NCBI GenBank assembly: GCA_002396505.1
Contig: DGYA01000035.1
Coordinates: forward strand, 21,574 to 80,607
From: Cyanobacteria bacterium UBA5018
GTDB lineage: Bacteria > Cyanobacteriota > Cyanobacteriia > PCC-6307 > Cyanobiaceae
Length of the DNA stretch: 59,034 nt
Reading direction: 5' to 3'
The notes under the pieces are model-generated. The model saw only the letters and a list, made by a program, of their open reading frames with translations. It was not told the DNA's origin and ran no database searches. Position numbers and translations under genes: made by a program. Of the stretch, positions 1-8,962 are shown piece by piece; the first letter of the stretch is position 1, and every line of letters starts with the position of its first letter.

Positions 1-830
1 AGCAGCGACATCTGGCGGTAGGCCTGGGCCTGCTTGGTGAGGTCGTCATAAACCACCAGGGTGGCCTTGCCCTTATACATAAACGACTCGGCGATCGCCG
101 CGCCGGTGTAGGGAGCCAGGTATTGGAGGGCGGCTGCTTCCGAGGCGCTGGCAGCCACCACCACGGTGTAGTCCAGGGCGCCGCGCTCGCGCAGCACTTC
201 CACCACGTTGGCCACCGAGGCGGCCTTCTGGCCCACGGCCACGTAAACGCAAACCACGTCCTCACCCTTTTGGTTGAGGATCGTGTCGATGGCGATAGCG
301 GTCTTGCCGGTCTGGCGGTCGCCGATGATCAGCTCCCGCTGGCCGCGACCGATGGGGATCATCGCGTCGATGGCGGTGATGCCGGTTTGCATCGGCTCAT
401 GCACCGACTTGCGCTGGATGATGCCAGGCGCCATCGACTCGATCAGGCGAGTCTCGCTGGTTTCGATATCTCCCTTGCCGTCGATGGCCTGGCCCAGGGA
501 ATTCACCACCCGACCGAGCAGGGAATCACCCACGGGCACGGCGGCGATCTTGCCGGTGGCCTTGACGGTGCTGCCCTCTTGAATGCCCCGGCCCTCACCC
601 ATCAGCACCACGCCGACGTTGTCGTCCTCGAGGTTGAGGGCGATGCCTTCGGTGCCGTCTTCGAACTGCACCAGCTCACCGGCCATCACCTGTTGCAGGC
701 CATAGACCCGGGCGATGCCGTCGCCGATCTGCAGCACGGTGCCGACATTGCTAACCGATACCGACTTGTCGTAATCGGAGATCTGCTGCTTAAGGATCGC
801 GCTGATCTCGTCGGGGCGGATGGAAACCAT
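1..830 (-). CDS. atpA: ATP synthase F1 subunit alpha (5' part, cut by window edge)
   Basis: The nucleotide-binding alpha subunit of the thylakoid F-type ATP synthase. Reading leftward from the ATG at 828-830 gives MVSIRPDEISAILKQQI, the standard N-terminus, and the P-loop GDRQTGKT appears at about residue 170. About 276 of the usual 505 or so residues are inside the window; the rest lies beyond base 1. It is the last visible gene of the minus-strand cluster atpI-atpB-atpE-atpG-atpF-atpH-atpA, separated from atpH by about 60 bp. Family identity is certain; the 3' end cannot be judged. Confidence 0.97.
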   Translation of the reverse strand, partial: MVSIRPDEISAILKQQISDYDKSVSVSNVGTVLQIGDGIARVYGLQQVMAGELVQFEDGTEGIALNLEDDNVGVVLMGEGRGIQEGSTVKATGKIAAVPVGDSLLGRVVNSLGQAIDGKGDIETSETRLIESMAPGIIQRKSVHEPMQTGITAIDAMIPIGRGQRELIIGDRQTGKTAIAIDTILNQKGEDVVCVYVAVGQKAASVANVVEVLRERGALDYTVVVAASASEAAALQYLAPYTGAAIAESFMYKGKATLVVYDDLTKQAQAYRQMSL

Positions 831-891
831 GGGTGGATATCCCCAAAGGGGGTGATTTGGTGGAGGAGGGTAGGGGGCTGGGCTTTGGTGG

Positions 892-1440
892 CTAGCTCAC
901 CTTGGTCAGCGCTAGGCCGAGGCGCCGCACCTGGCCGGCCAGGCTGGCGTCGATCACTTGGGAGCCCAGGGAGACGACAAAACCGCCGATTAGCTCGGGA
1001 TTCACCTGGAGGTTGATTTCCAGTTGATCGGTGCCGGCCATGGCCTGCAGTTTTTGGGCGATCGCCTGTTCTTGGGCCTCGGAAAGTGCCGTGGCAGAAG
1101 AAACATTGGCTACAACGATCTTGCGCTGTTCGCGATAGATCTCCAGCAGGCGCTCCAGCACTGGACCAAGAATGCCGATGCGCTGGCGATCGGCCAGCAA
1201 CTTCAGCAAGTTGAGGAAGGTGGGAGACAGCTGTGCCCCAAACAACTCGGTGATGGCGGCTTTTTTAGACTCCACCTCCAGCACCGGCGAGCCCATGGCT
1301 TCACGCAGCTCGGGGGATTGGTTCCATAGCTCCAGCAGGACCTTGGCCTGCTCCACCACCTGCTCGGTTTCCTCGCGGGCTTCGGCCACCTGGAGGAAGG
1401 CCTCCACGTAGGGGGTGGTAACGGTGTTGAGCAGCGGCAT
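892..1440 (-). CDS. atpH: ATP synthase F1 subunit delta
   Basis: Peripheral-stalk subunit (OSCP homologue) that joins the F1 head to the b/b' stalk. The 182-residue product starts MPLLNTVTTPYVEAFLQVAE, has the helical N-terminal domain, and ends with the conserved pattern NPELIGGFVVSLGSQVIDAS. Length fits cyanobacterial AtpH. Its ATG (1438-1440) overlaps the TGA of atpF by one base, so the two are probably translationally coupled. The symbol follows cyanobacterial usage, where atpH encodes delta. Confidence 0.96.
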   Translation of the reverse strand: MPLLNTVTTPYVEAFLQVAEAREETEQVVEQAKVLLELWNQSPELREAMGSPVLEVESKKAAITELFGAQLSPTFLNLLKLLADRQRIGILGPVLERLLEIYREQRKIVVANVSSATALSEAQEQAIAQKLQAMAGTDQLEINLQVNPELIGGFVVSLGSQVIDASLAGQVRRLGLALTKVS

Positions 1441-1964
1441 CAGGCGTTACCCAGGTTCTGAATGGACTGGTCGATCAGCTGAGCCTGGGCGGCTTCATTG
1501 AGCTTGCCAGGCAAGCTGGAGAGCGCTTTCTCGATGGCCAATTGGGCCGCTTCCCGCCGCAATTGATTGCTAACTCGGGAGGCTTCTGCCGCCAGGTCGG
1601 AGGCGGCGCCCTGCTTGACGCGAGCCATCTCCTCCACGGTGCGCATTTCGCTATCGCTGCGCAGGGCTTCTGCCCGCAGCTTGCCGTCGGCGCGGATCTG
1701 CTCGGCTTTTTGCTGGGCTTCAGCCAGCCCTTTTTGGGCCAGGCTGAGCGCAGAAGCCGCTGTCGCCAGACGCTCTTCGCAGTCTGTTAGATCGCTGAGG
1801 ATGGCGTTGCGGCGCCGCTCGAGAATCGAGCCAAGGAAGCCGGGTAGGAATTTCCACAATCCGGCGATCACGATCGCCAGGTTGATGATGTTGGTTTCGA
1901 ATGGATTCAGGTTGAACCCAAATCCACTGTGGGAGGCCAGGATTAGGGGCAAAGGAAGCGTCAT
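1440..1964 (-). CDS. atpF: ATP synthase F0 subunit b
   Basis: Membrane-anchored stalk subunit. The 174-residue protein has a short hydrophobic N-terminal segment (about residues 25-48, with NLAIVIAGLWKFLPGFLG) and then a long charged, Ala-rich coiled coil (ERRRNAILSDLTDCEERLAT onward) ending near QSIQNLGNA, as expected for subunit b. The start lies in a 4-base overlap with the end of the upstream b' gene, and the stop overlaps the atpH start by one base. This tight packing supports co-transcription and coupled translation. Confidence 0.95.
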   Translation of the reverse strand: MTLPLPLILASHSGFGFNLNPFETNIINLAIVIAGLWKFLPGFLGSILERRRNAILSDLTDCEERLATAASALSLAQKGLAEAQQKAEQIRADGKLRAEALRSDSEMRTVEEMARVKQGAASDLAAEASRVSNQLRREAAQLAIEKALSSLPGKLNEAAQAQLIDQSIQNLGNA

Positions 1965-2443
1965 TTGGCTGCCAGCAGACGATCGACGATCAGGTCACCA
2001 AGTTTGTCGGCATCAGCCCTTAGCTGGGTGAGAGCGGATTCCCGCTGGGTATCGATCTCCCTGCGGGCCTCCTCCCGGGAGGCGATCGCCTCGGCGGTGG
2101 CGACGGCCAGGGCCTGGCGGTAGAGCTTGTCGGCATCTTGCTCCGCCTCTTGGATCAGCTTTTGGCTGGCCACTCGGGCCTCCTTGAGCTGTTCCTTGAG
2201 ATCCGCCTCCAGCCTTTCGGCTTGGGCCAGCTTCTGCTTGGCTTCGGCGCGGCTGGTGTTGATGTAGCCCTCCCGATCTTCCACAACCCGACCGACGGGA
2301 CGGAAGAAGAGAGTATTGAGGATGTAGGTGAGGAGCACCACCTGCACCGCCATCAGCGGCAGGGTGGCATCGAGGTCAAACAGACCTCCCTCAGGCGACC
2401 CTGCGGTCGCACCTGCTTCGGCAAGCAGAAGCCAGCTGGTCAT
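1961..2443 (-). CDS. atpG: ATP synthase F0 subunit b'
   Basis: Second, diverged b-type stalk subunit typical of photosynthetic bacteria, forming a b/b' heterodimer. The 160-residue product has an N-terminal region with LFDLDATLPLMAVQVVLLTY and FFRPVGRVVEDREGYI (membrane segment and exit), followed by a coiled coil rich in Ala, Glu and Lys to the end at LIVDRLLAAK. The presence of both b and b' is itself a marker of a phototroph. Its 3' end overlaps atpF by four bases. Called atpG in cyanobacterial nomenclature, also atpF2 elsewhere. Confidence 0.94.
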   Translation of the reverse strand: MTSWLLLAEAGATAGSPEGGLFDLDATLPLMAVQVVLLTYILNTLFFRPVGRVVEDREGYINTSRAEAKQKLAQAERLEADLKEQLKEARVASQKLIQEAEQDADKLYRQALAVATAEAIASREEARREIDTQRESALTQLRADADKLGDLIVDRLLAAK

Positions 2444-2553
2444 GAGGCGGGGGTGCGGGCGGGTGATCCGTTGGCTGAACCGGTACAGATGAGCGAAACC
2501 GGAACAGATCTGGAAATGGGGCGGCCTTAACGGCCTGATTAGACTTTGGTGCC

Positions 2554-2604
2554 AGGCGATTGAGAGCGCTAGGCGATTGAGGGCACTAGGCGATTGAGAG
2601 GGAG
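2554..2604. repeat. 17-bp tandem repeat, three copies, between atpG and atpE
   Basis: Three head-to-tail units beginning AGGCGATTGAG start at 2554, 2571 and 2588. They differ only at a few positions in their last six bases. They lie in the 226-bp spacer between the b' gene and the c-ring gene, outside coding sequence. No function is evident; it belongs to a set of short tandem repeats seen across this window. Confidence 0.85.
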
Positions 2605-2669
2605 ATCAAGCCGTTTCGGCCAAGCAAAAAAAGCTTGGCGAGCCGGCTTGAGTCACCAGCTCAGTTCGA

Positions 2670-2915
2670 TCAGGCGAAGGGGTTGGCGAACAGCAGCACC
2701 AGGGCGACCACCAGGCCGTAAATGGTGAGAGCTTCCATGAAGGCCAGGGACAGCAGCAGGGTGCCGCGGATCTTGCCTTCAGCTTCAGGCTGGCGAGCGA
2801 TGCCTTCGACAGCGCCGCCGGCAGCGGTGCCCTGACCGATACCAGGGCCGATGGCGCCCAGGCCGACGGCCAGGCCAGCAGCCACAACAGACGCAGCGGA
2901 GGTGAGGGAATCCAT
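2670..2915 (-). CDS. atpE: ATP synthase F0 subunit c
   Basis: Proteolipid that forms the proton-driven rotor ring. The 81 residues form two membrane helices joined by the polar loop ARQPEAEGKIRG, and the ion-binding carboxylate is Glu61 in LAFMEALTIYG. The glycine-rich first helix (GLGAIGPGIGQGTAAGG) is typical for this family. Length matches cyanobacterial AtpE exactly. The gene lies between atpB and atpG in the ATP synthase cluster, with spacers of about 165 and 225 bp, the second of which carries the 17-bp repeats. Confidence 0.98.
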   Translation of the reverse strand: MDSLTSAASVVAAGLAVGLGAIGPGIGQGTAAGGAVEGIARQPEAEGKIRGTLLLSLAFMEALTIYGLVVALVLLFANPFA

Positions 2916-3081
2916 GGTGGAACGGGGAATGTGGGGCGCCGGGAGAGCGCGGATTGGACCGGGACGTTAACCCTGCGCCTGGGACATCTCGAGATCATCG
3001 AGATGGGCCCGGATCGAGCCGGACCTGCGCGCAGTGAGTTTGTCAGATCGGTTGCCCGATCTGGCGGATTTGAGCCGGGGC

Positions 3082-3810
3082 TCAGTGGTGCTCTTCGTGC
3101 ACCGCTTCGCCGATGTAGTAAGCGGCGAGGGTGGCGAAGATCAGCGCTTGGATCGCACTGGTGAACAGGCCCAGGAACATGGCCGGCAGCGGCACGATCA
3201 AGGGCACAAGGAAAGCCAGCACCGCCACCACCAGCTCGTCGGCAAGGATGTTGCCAAAAAGACGGAAGGACAGGGACAAGGGCTTGGTGAAATCTTCGAC
3301 GATCTTGAACGGAAGCATGATCGGCGTGGGTTCCACGTAGTACTCGAAGTACCTAAACCCTTTGCGACTTAGCCCTGCATAGAAGTAGGCCAGAGAGACC
3401 AGCAGCGCCAGGGCGATGGTGGTGTTGATGTCGGCGGTGGGGGCTCCCAATTCACCGTGGGGCAGGTGGATCAGTTTCCAGGGAATCAGGGCACCACCCC
3501 AGTTGCTCACGAAAATGAACAGGAACAGGGTGCCGATAAATGGCAGCCAATCGCGATAGGCCTTCTCGCCAATCTGTTCTCTGGCCAGATCGCGGATGTA
3601 GACCCACATGAACTCCAGCAGGTTCTGCACGCCGCGGGGGTCGCGCTCCATGCTGCGGGTGCCTACCACCACGAGGGTCAGCAGGACACCGATCACCACC
3701 CAGGAGCTCAGGAAAACCTGGCCATGGAGACGGAGATTGCCAAGTTGCCAATAGAGCTGCTGGCCTACCTCCAGTGCGGCAAATGGTAGGTGCATGGACA
3801 GGGGAACCAT
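3082..3810 (-). CDS. atpB: ATP synthase F0 subunit a
   Basis: Proton-channel subunit that faces the c-ring. The 242-residue polytopic membrane protein shows the family pattern LSLSFRLFGNILADELVVAV, which contains the essential Arg, plus an N-terminal segment SMHLPFAALEVGQQLYWQLG. The C-terminus ends AAYYIGEAVHEEHH, close to other cyanobacterial versions. The ATG at 3808-3810 lies 14 bases after the atpI stop, so the two are very likely co-transcribed. Confidence 0.97.
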   Translation of the reverse strand: MVPLSMHLPFAALEVGQQLYWQLGNLRLHGQVFLSSWVVIGVLLTLVVVGTRSMERDPRGVQNLLEFMWVYIRDLAREQIGEKAYRDWLPFIGTLFLFIFVSNWGGALIPWKLIHLPHGELGAPTADINTTIALALLVSLAYFYAGLSRKGFRYFEYYVEPTPIMLPFKIVEDFTKPLSLSFRLFGNILADELVVAVLAFLVPLIVPLPAMFLGLFTSAIQALIFATLAAYYIGEAVHEEHH

Positions 3811-3824
3811 GGGGACGGAGTGGT

Positions 3825-4160
3825 TCAGGGAGCAAGAACCGCCTGCAGCAGCAGGGCGGGTTTATAGAGCACGAATCCGGCCAGGGCCGGCAGTAGCTCA
3901 ATGGCCGGAATTCGCAGGGCTGCTATCACCAGAAGTACCGGAACCAGCAGCTGAAAGCGTCCGACGGAGCGGGAACCCTTGCCAAGGCGGGCCACACTGC
4001 GAGCTAAAAGCCGCAGATAGAGCAATCCAGAGCAGGCTCCCAACAACAAACTGGCGGCGGCGGAGCCACCAAAGCAGATCCAGCTGAGCGGCACCGCGGC
4101 GGCGGATACCGCCAGGGTGGCCATCATCAGGCGCTGCTGCAGGCGCACATAGTCGTCCAT
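3825..4160 (-). CDS. atpI: ATP synthase assembly protein I
   Basis: Small membrane protein that helps assemble the c-ring and stands first in cyanobacterial atp operons. The core, from MDDYVRLQQRLMMATLAVSA to the C-terminal GFVLYKPALLLQAVL, has four hydrophobic segments and the normal family length of about 110 residues. I chose the ATG at 4158-4160 for this reason. The same frame stays open upstream to a GTG at 4413-4415, which would add 85 low-complexity residues rich in Ala, Gly and Asp. That longer form is possible but has no family support. The gene directly precedes atpB. Confidence 0.85.
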   Translation of the reverse strand: MDDYVRLQQRLMMATLAVSAAAVPLSWICFGGSAAASLLLGACSGLLYLRLLARSVARLGKGSRSVGRFQLLVPVLLVIAALRIPAIELLPALAGFVLYKPALLLQAVLAP

Positions 4161-4466
4161 GGGATCGACCTGCCGCTGAGCCTCAGTTTTGGGGTCTGAA
4201 GGGATCTCGGCATTGGCCCGGGGGCCAAGCGCGCCAGACTCCGCCAGACCAGGCTCCGCTGCGCTAATCGCAGCGGCCTGATCAGCGGCCTGATCAGCGT
4301 GGTGATCGATGGTCACGCCTGGCCCGGAAGGGCCTGCGGCGCCAACGTCTTCGGGTGTGGCGGCAAGAGCTGCCTGCAAGAACGAAGCCGTCGAAAAGCG
4401 GCCGGAATCTATCACGCAGGCCTTTGCCCCCCCTGGCGGAGGCAGTTGCCGCTGTCCCCTGAAAAC

Positions 4467-5786
4467 TCAGCTGGCCACGGTAGATACCACGGGCAGTTCC
4501 ACGGGCAGTTCCACGGGCAGCAGCACCCGCTGGGCGATCAGTCTGCGGGCTCTTTCGCAGCGTTCCGTCGCCCCCATGGCCAGCTCCAGCTGGCCCAGGG
4601 ACAGCCCTGGGGCGCCCTCCGCCGCCTCGGCAAGGGGTAGATCGCCTGGCTCCAGGTTCAGGGGCAGTAGATCGGGGCCGAGCAGGCTGTCGGAAGGCCA
4701 GCCCCACAGGCAGCGATTGCGCTCCATGGCGCAGTTCAGCAGCCGTTGATCGTTAGACCAATCGCTTGGCTCCGTCGCATCGGCTGTCAGGAAGAATTCG
4801 AAGTGGCTGATCTCCGGATCGAGGGCTTCCACCAGCAGCCACTGGTCCCATTGGGGCAGAGACCGGGCCCGATCCAGTAGATCGCCGCCCAGCAATCTGG
4901 CCGGATCCCAAACTTCCGGATTGGAGAATCCGGCGAAGTGCAGGCCGGCACTAGCCACGAATTGCTGCAGTCGGCGCAGGTCGTAGCTGGTTTCCTGCGG
5001 ATGCAGATACATGTCGGCGAAGTTCGAATCGGCTCTGGTATCCAGTGCCCAGCGCTGCTCGTGATGGCGCCGCAGCCGGTTAGCGGCGGGCAGTTCTTTG
5101 AATAGTTGGCGCCCTAACTTCAGCCCCAGTTCGCCCGTGCCCACCTGCAGCAGGTTTAGGGCTCTTTGGCTGCGATGGATTTCCCAGCGCCCGGCATCGG
5201 CATACAGGAACAGATGCAATACCCCCTGGGGGGCCAGTTGGGCCGCCAGGGCCCGCAGGCCCGCCTCGGGCTGGTCCAGGTGGTGCAGCACGCCCACCGA
5301 ATTGATGTAGTCGAAGCGGCCGCCGGGCTCCAGATCCAGCAGGCTGCGCTGCTCGATGCGCAGCTCCTCCACCTGGGCGGCGGCCCCGGAGCGGCGCGTG
5401 CGCTGTCGCGCCAGCTCCAGGGCTCCGCCGCTGATATCCACAGCCAGCACCTGGCTGCCAGGGTTGAGGTGACACAAGTAGTCGGTGCTCACCCCGGTGC
5501 CGCAGCCGGCATCGAGGATGCGCCAGCGGCGGGGTGCGCCAGCGGGGCCAGTGGCAGTGGGGCCAGTGGCAGCGGGGGAGGCTGGCAGGCAGCCGCGGGC
5601 GGCGGCCAGGGCACTGTCGACGCACCAACGCCAGTTGTAACCAGGCGGTGGGCCGTCCTGGATTGGATCGCCCGGGTAGGGGAAGCGGTCGTAGAAGGCG
5701 CTCACCACGGGGGTGGCGGCATCGCGGGGCCCGGCTGAGGGGCTTGCTGCGGGGCTTGCTGCGGGGCTTATGGAGGCCTCGGACAT
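4467..5786 (-). CDS. Class I SAM-dependent methyltransferase
   Basis: A Rossmann-fold methyltransferase domain is seen near residues 70-190: motif I reads ILDAGCGTGVSTDYL, followed by VLAVDISGGALELAR and a post-motif SVGVLHHLDQPEAGLRALA. The C-terminal 200 residues have no domain I can name and end in the repeat VELPVELPV, encoded by 12-bp units around 4492-4530. I chose the ATG at 5784-5786; a GTG at 5817-5819 is an alternative. It is divergent from apcE, sharing a spacer of about 150 bp, and precedes the atp cluster. The substrate cannot be read from sequence. Confidence 0.88.
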   Translation of the reverse strand: MSEASISPAASPAASPSAGPRDAATPVVSAFYDRFPYPGDPIQDGPPPGYNWRWCVDSALAAARGCLPASPAATGPTATGPAGAPRRWRILDAGCGTGVSTDYLCHLNPGSQVLAVDISGGALELARQRTRRSGAAAQVEELRIEQRSLLDLEPGGRFDYINSVGVLHHLDQPEAGLRALAAQLAPQGVLHLFLYADAGRWEIHRSQRALNLLQVGTGELGLKLGRQLFKELPAANRLRRHHEQRWALDTRADSNFADMYLHPQETSYDLRRLQQFVASAGLHFAGFSNPEVWDPARLLGGDLLDRARSLPQWDQWLLVEALDPEISHFEFFLTADATEPSDWSNDQRLLNCAMERNRCLWGWPSDSLLGPDLLPLNLEPGDLPLAEAAEGAPGLSLGQLELAMGATERCERARRLIAQRVLLPVELPVELPVVSTVAS

Positions 5787-5935
5787 TGGCGGCGGATTGG
5801 TCTGGGGCGAGCTTTTCACGGGCTGGCCCCGGCTTTGGCGGGGGCGGGCCAGCCTGCTGCAAACATTTGTTCAAGACCGGCGATTTGGCGCCAGGGCGAG
5901 CCGTAATCTTCCAAAGCCAGGCTCGCTCTCCGTCA

Positions 5936-8900
5936 ATGACCGTGACCGCCAGCAGCGGCAGCACGAGGGTTTCGCCCCAGCGCTACGACACCCTGCCGCT
6001 CTCCAGCGTCCGTCAAGCCGTGCAGCAGGATCGTTTCCCCGATGGGGGCGAACTCGGCAACCTGCTCAACTTTTTCCAGAGTGGCCAGCTGCGGGTCGAG
6101 GTGGCCCGTCGCATCAGTGCCAATGCGGAATTCATCGTGGCCCGTGCGGCCAATCGCATTTTCACTGGCGGCACGCCGCTCTCCTATCTCGATGGCCCCC
6201 TGAAGCCCGCCGGCGCAGCTGATGCCACGCCGCTGGCGGCCGATCAGCTGGCCTTCCAGCAATCGGTGCAAACCTTCTCCCAGGGCACCGTTAGCAAGGG
6301 CAATTTCCTCAGCCGTCTGCTGGACGGTGCTGGCGGGGATGCCGATGTGCGCGTGGTGCTGCCCAGCGGCTTCAGCCCGATTGCGGTAGCCCGCTACGGC
6401 AACGAGCGGATGAAGAAATCCGTGCGCGACCTGGCCTGGTTCCTCCGCTACGTGGGCTATGCCCTAGTGGCCGGCGACCCCAGCATCCTGGCCGTAAACA
6501 CCCGCGGTCTGCGGGACATCCTGGAGCAGGCCTGTTCCCTGGCCGCAACTAACGTGGCCCTCCAGGAGATGCGTGCCGCAGGCGCCGGTTTGCTGAAGGA
6601 TCTGCCCGAAGGCCGCCAGCTGCTGATCGATTACTTCAATGTGCTGATCGGTGAGTTGGCGGTGGCCACTCCCTCGGCTCGTCAACGGCTGGGTAGCCCT
6701 GAGAACCAGGGTCTGCAGTTGCCTGCCACCTATGCCCTGGCCGCTGCGGGTTCACCCCGTTATGTGCTCAAGACAGCCATGACCGGCGGCCAGAAGGCCG
6801 AGGTGATTCGCGCCGCCTACCGCCAGGTTTTTGAGCGGGATATTGTCAAGGGCTATAGCCAGGTGGTCTGCCCTGTGGAGGCCACCCAGCTGCGCCAGGG
6901 TCAGATCTCCATGCGCGAATTCATTCGCTGCCTGGGCCGCAGCAACGAGTATCTCAAGCAGTTTTACGGCCGCTTCTCCAACAGCCGTGTAGTGGAACTG
7001 GCCTTCCGCCACTTCCTGGGTCGGGGTGTTAGTTCCATTGAAGAATTCCGTAGATATTTCGCGATTGTTTCCCAGCAAGGCCTTGCTGGCCTGGTTGATT
7101 CCCTGGTTAACACCATGGAGTACGCCCAGGTATTTGGTGAAGAAACCGTTCCTTATCTCCGCGATATTGGCGAGGAGGCTCAGGAGAGCGCCGGCTGGGG
7201 CAGCAACCGCAAGTTGTTCCGCTTTAGCGCACCTTTTGAAGGCGCACCTCAGTACATCACCCTCTACGCCTCCTACCGCCAGCCCTTCGCCGATCAGCAC
7301 CCCTACGGCGGTGGCAATGACCCGCTTGCGCTTACCTACGGGGCCATCTTCCCCTCGGGTACTGCCAATGTGGCCACCCGTCCTGCTCCCTTCAGCTACG
7401 ACAGCCGTCGCATCTTGATCGGCAACGGCCTGGCCCAGCCGGGTCAGATGGCCACCGCCCAATTCCGCAAGGCCAGGCCCCGTCGGGTCGGTCCCAAGCT
7501 GGTGCGCCTGCAGCAAATCCCCACCGGTGGCAATTCCGTGCCGCGTCGTGGCGGCCAGCCCAGCATTCGCAACACCGAATCCAGCACCCAAGCTGTTATC
7601 CGCGCCGTATACGTTCAGGTGCTTGGCAGCGCCGGCTACGAGGGCGAGCGCAGCAAGGTGGATGAGATCAAGCTGGAGAACGGCGATATCAGCCTGCGGG
7701 AGTTCGTGCGTCAGGTGGCCCGCTCCACCGCTTTCCGCCGTCGTTATTGGAGCGGCCTCTACATCACTAAGGCGATTGAGGTGATGCATCGCCGCATCCT
7801 CGGCCGGCCCACCCTGGGCCGCTGGGAGATCGATGCCTACTTCGACACCGCTGCTCGCAAGGGCTTTTACGGCGTGGTCGATGCCCTGCTCGCCAGCCGC
7901 GAGTACAGCGACTGCTTCGGCGAGGACACCGTGCCCTTCGAGCGCTTCCTCACCCCGGCCGACCGCAACGCCCGCAAGGTGCCCGGTCTGAATCGCCTCA
8001 TCGATTACGACGCGATCCCAGATCTCACCCCCCGCAAGCGTCCAGACGTGGCGCCTGCGGCCCAGATCAGCACGCCAGGCAGCCTGGTGGCCCGCAACCT
8101 GCCCAGTCGCCGTCGGGTGATCGTTGGGGGCTGGAGCGCCAAACTCACCGGAGGTGAGGTCGCCGCCAAGCCCCAGGCTCAGACTGGCCCTGGCTCTATT
8201 CGTCAGGCCCCTGCCCCCACCCGCAGCTGGAGGCCCACCGCCCCTGGCACCACCACCCGCTGGACCAGTGGTGGGGTGGCGGCTGGATTCAGCGCCTCCA
8301 TCAGCCAGTACTCCAGCCAGTCTTCCAGCCGCCCAGCTGGTGGTTGGCGCGCGGCCGTCAGTGGCGGCAACTTCAACGCCTTTGCCAAGCCCGCTGGGGC
8401 GGCCATGGTGCAGGCACTCAAATCGCCCCAGCCCCAGGGTTTCCGCCGTCGTCAGAGCTTGGCTCGGCCCCTGAGCCTGCCTCGCAGCGCCAGCGCCCAA
8501 CAGTTCCAGGCGGTGATTGATGCCTGCTATCGCCAGCTGCTGAACCGGGTTCCCCTGGCCGTCGAGCGGCTCGGGGACAGCGAGTCCCAGTTCCGCAATC
8601 GTCGCTTGAGCGTGGCTGCTTTTGTGGCCCTGGTGGCTGGCAGCGATGCTTTCCAGCAAAGGCTCAACAAAATGGCTCCGCTGCGGGCTGCCTCTGCCGC
8701 CTACCTATGCCTGCTGGGTCGTGCCGCTCAGCCGGCCGAGGTGAGTCGCTTCCTGGCGATTCGCACTACCGTTGGCCTGGTGCCCGCCCTGGAAGAGCTG
8801 CTTTCTAGCGACGATTATGCCCGTAATTTTGGTCAAGATACGGTGCCTTATGTGCTCGGCATGGCTACTCAGGACGGCATCCCCCTGTCTACTGTCAACC

Positions 8901-8962
8901 GTACTGCGGCGCTCTACAATGGCAATGCCGGATTGAACCCAAGCACGAAGGGAGCGGTTTAA
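5936..8962 (+). CDS. apcE: Phycobilisome core-membrane linker (anchor) polypeptide
   Basis: L-CM, the 1008-residue scaffold that builds the allophycocyanin core, attaches it to the thylakoid and acts as terminal energy emitter. Start MTVTASSGSTRVSPQRYDTL matches the family start; the frame is open further upstream but lacks support. Residues 1-240 form the phycobilin domain with an inserted loop (around PLSYLDGPLKPAGAAD) and a Cys at position 200 (LEQACSLAATNVAL) as the likely bilin attachment site. Three linker repeats follow, at about 282-410, 548-690 and 852-990, joined by basic, Pro/Ser-rich arms. Three repeats predict a three-cylinder core. The third repeat is the most diverged. Confidence 0.97.
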   Translation: MTVTASSGSTRVSPQRYDTLPLSSVRQAVQQDRFPDGGELGNLLNFFQSGQLRVEVARRISANAEFIVARAANRIFTGGTPLSYLDGPLKPAGAADATPLAADQLAFQQSVQTFSQGTVSKGNFLSRLLDGAGGDADVRVVLPSGFSPIAVARYGNERMKKSVRDLAWFLRYVGYALVAGDPSILAVNTRGLRDILEQACSLAATNVALQEMRAAGAGLLKDLPEGRQLLIDYFNVLIGELAVATPSARQRLGSPENQGLQLPATYALAAAGSPRYVLKTAMTGGQKAEVIRAAYRQVFERDIVKGYSQVVCPVEATQLRQGQISMREFIRCLGRSNEYLKQFYGRFSNSRVVELAFRHFLGRGVSSIEEFRRYFAIVSQQGLAGLVDSLVNTMEYAQVFGEETVPYLRDIGEEAQESAGWGSNRKLFRFSAPFEGAPQYITLYASYRQPFADQHPYGGGNDPLALTYGAIFPSGTANVATRPAPFSYDSRRILIGNGLAQPGQMATAQFRKARPRRVGPKLVRLQQIPTGGNSVPRRGGQPSIRNTESSTQAVIRAVYVQVLGSAGYEGERSKVDEIKLENGDISLREFVRQVARSTAFRRRYWSGLYITKAIEVMHRRILGRPTLGRWEIDAYFDTAARKGFYGVVDALLASREYSDCFGEDTVPFERFLTPADRNARKVPGLNRLIDYDAIPDLTPRKRPDVAPAAQISTPGSLVARNLPSRRRVIVGGWSAKLTGGEVAAKPQAQTGPGSIRQAPAPTRSWRPTAPGTTTRWTSGGVAAGFSASISQYSSQSSSRPAGGWRAAVSGGNFNAFAKPAGAAMVQALKSPQPQGFRRRQSLARPLSLPRSASAQQFQAVIDACYRQLLNRVPLAVERLGDSESQFRNRRLSVAAFVALVAGSDAFQQRLNKMAPLRAASAAYLCLLGRAAQPAEVSRFLAIRTTVGLVPALEELLSSDDYARNFGQDTVPYVLGMATQDGIPLSTVNRTAALYNGNAGLNPSTKGAV

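Noticed and set aside
123..1016. Long plus-strand open frame over atpA/atpH
   Set aside because: It is the antisense of strongly conserved ATP synthase genes; the product is His/Gly/Asp-rich noise typical of GC-rich shadows.
6752..8659. 635-codon minus-strand open frame inside apcE
   Set aside because: Lies wholly antisense to apcE, with no recognisable motif and shadow-type composition.
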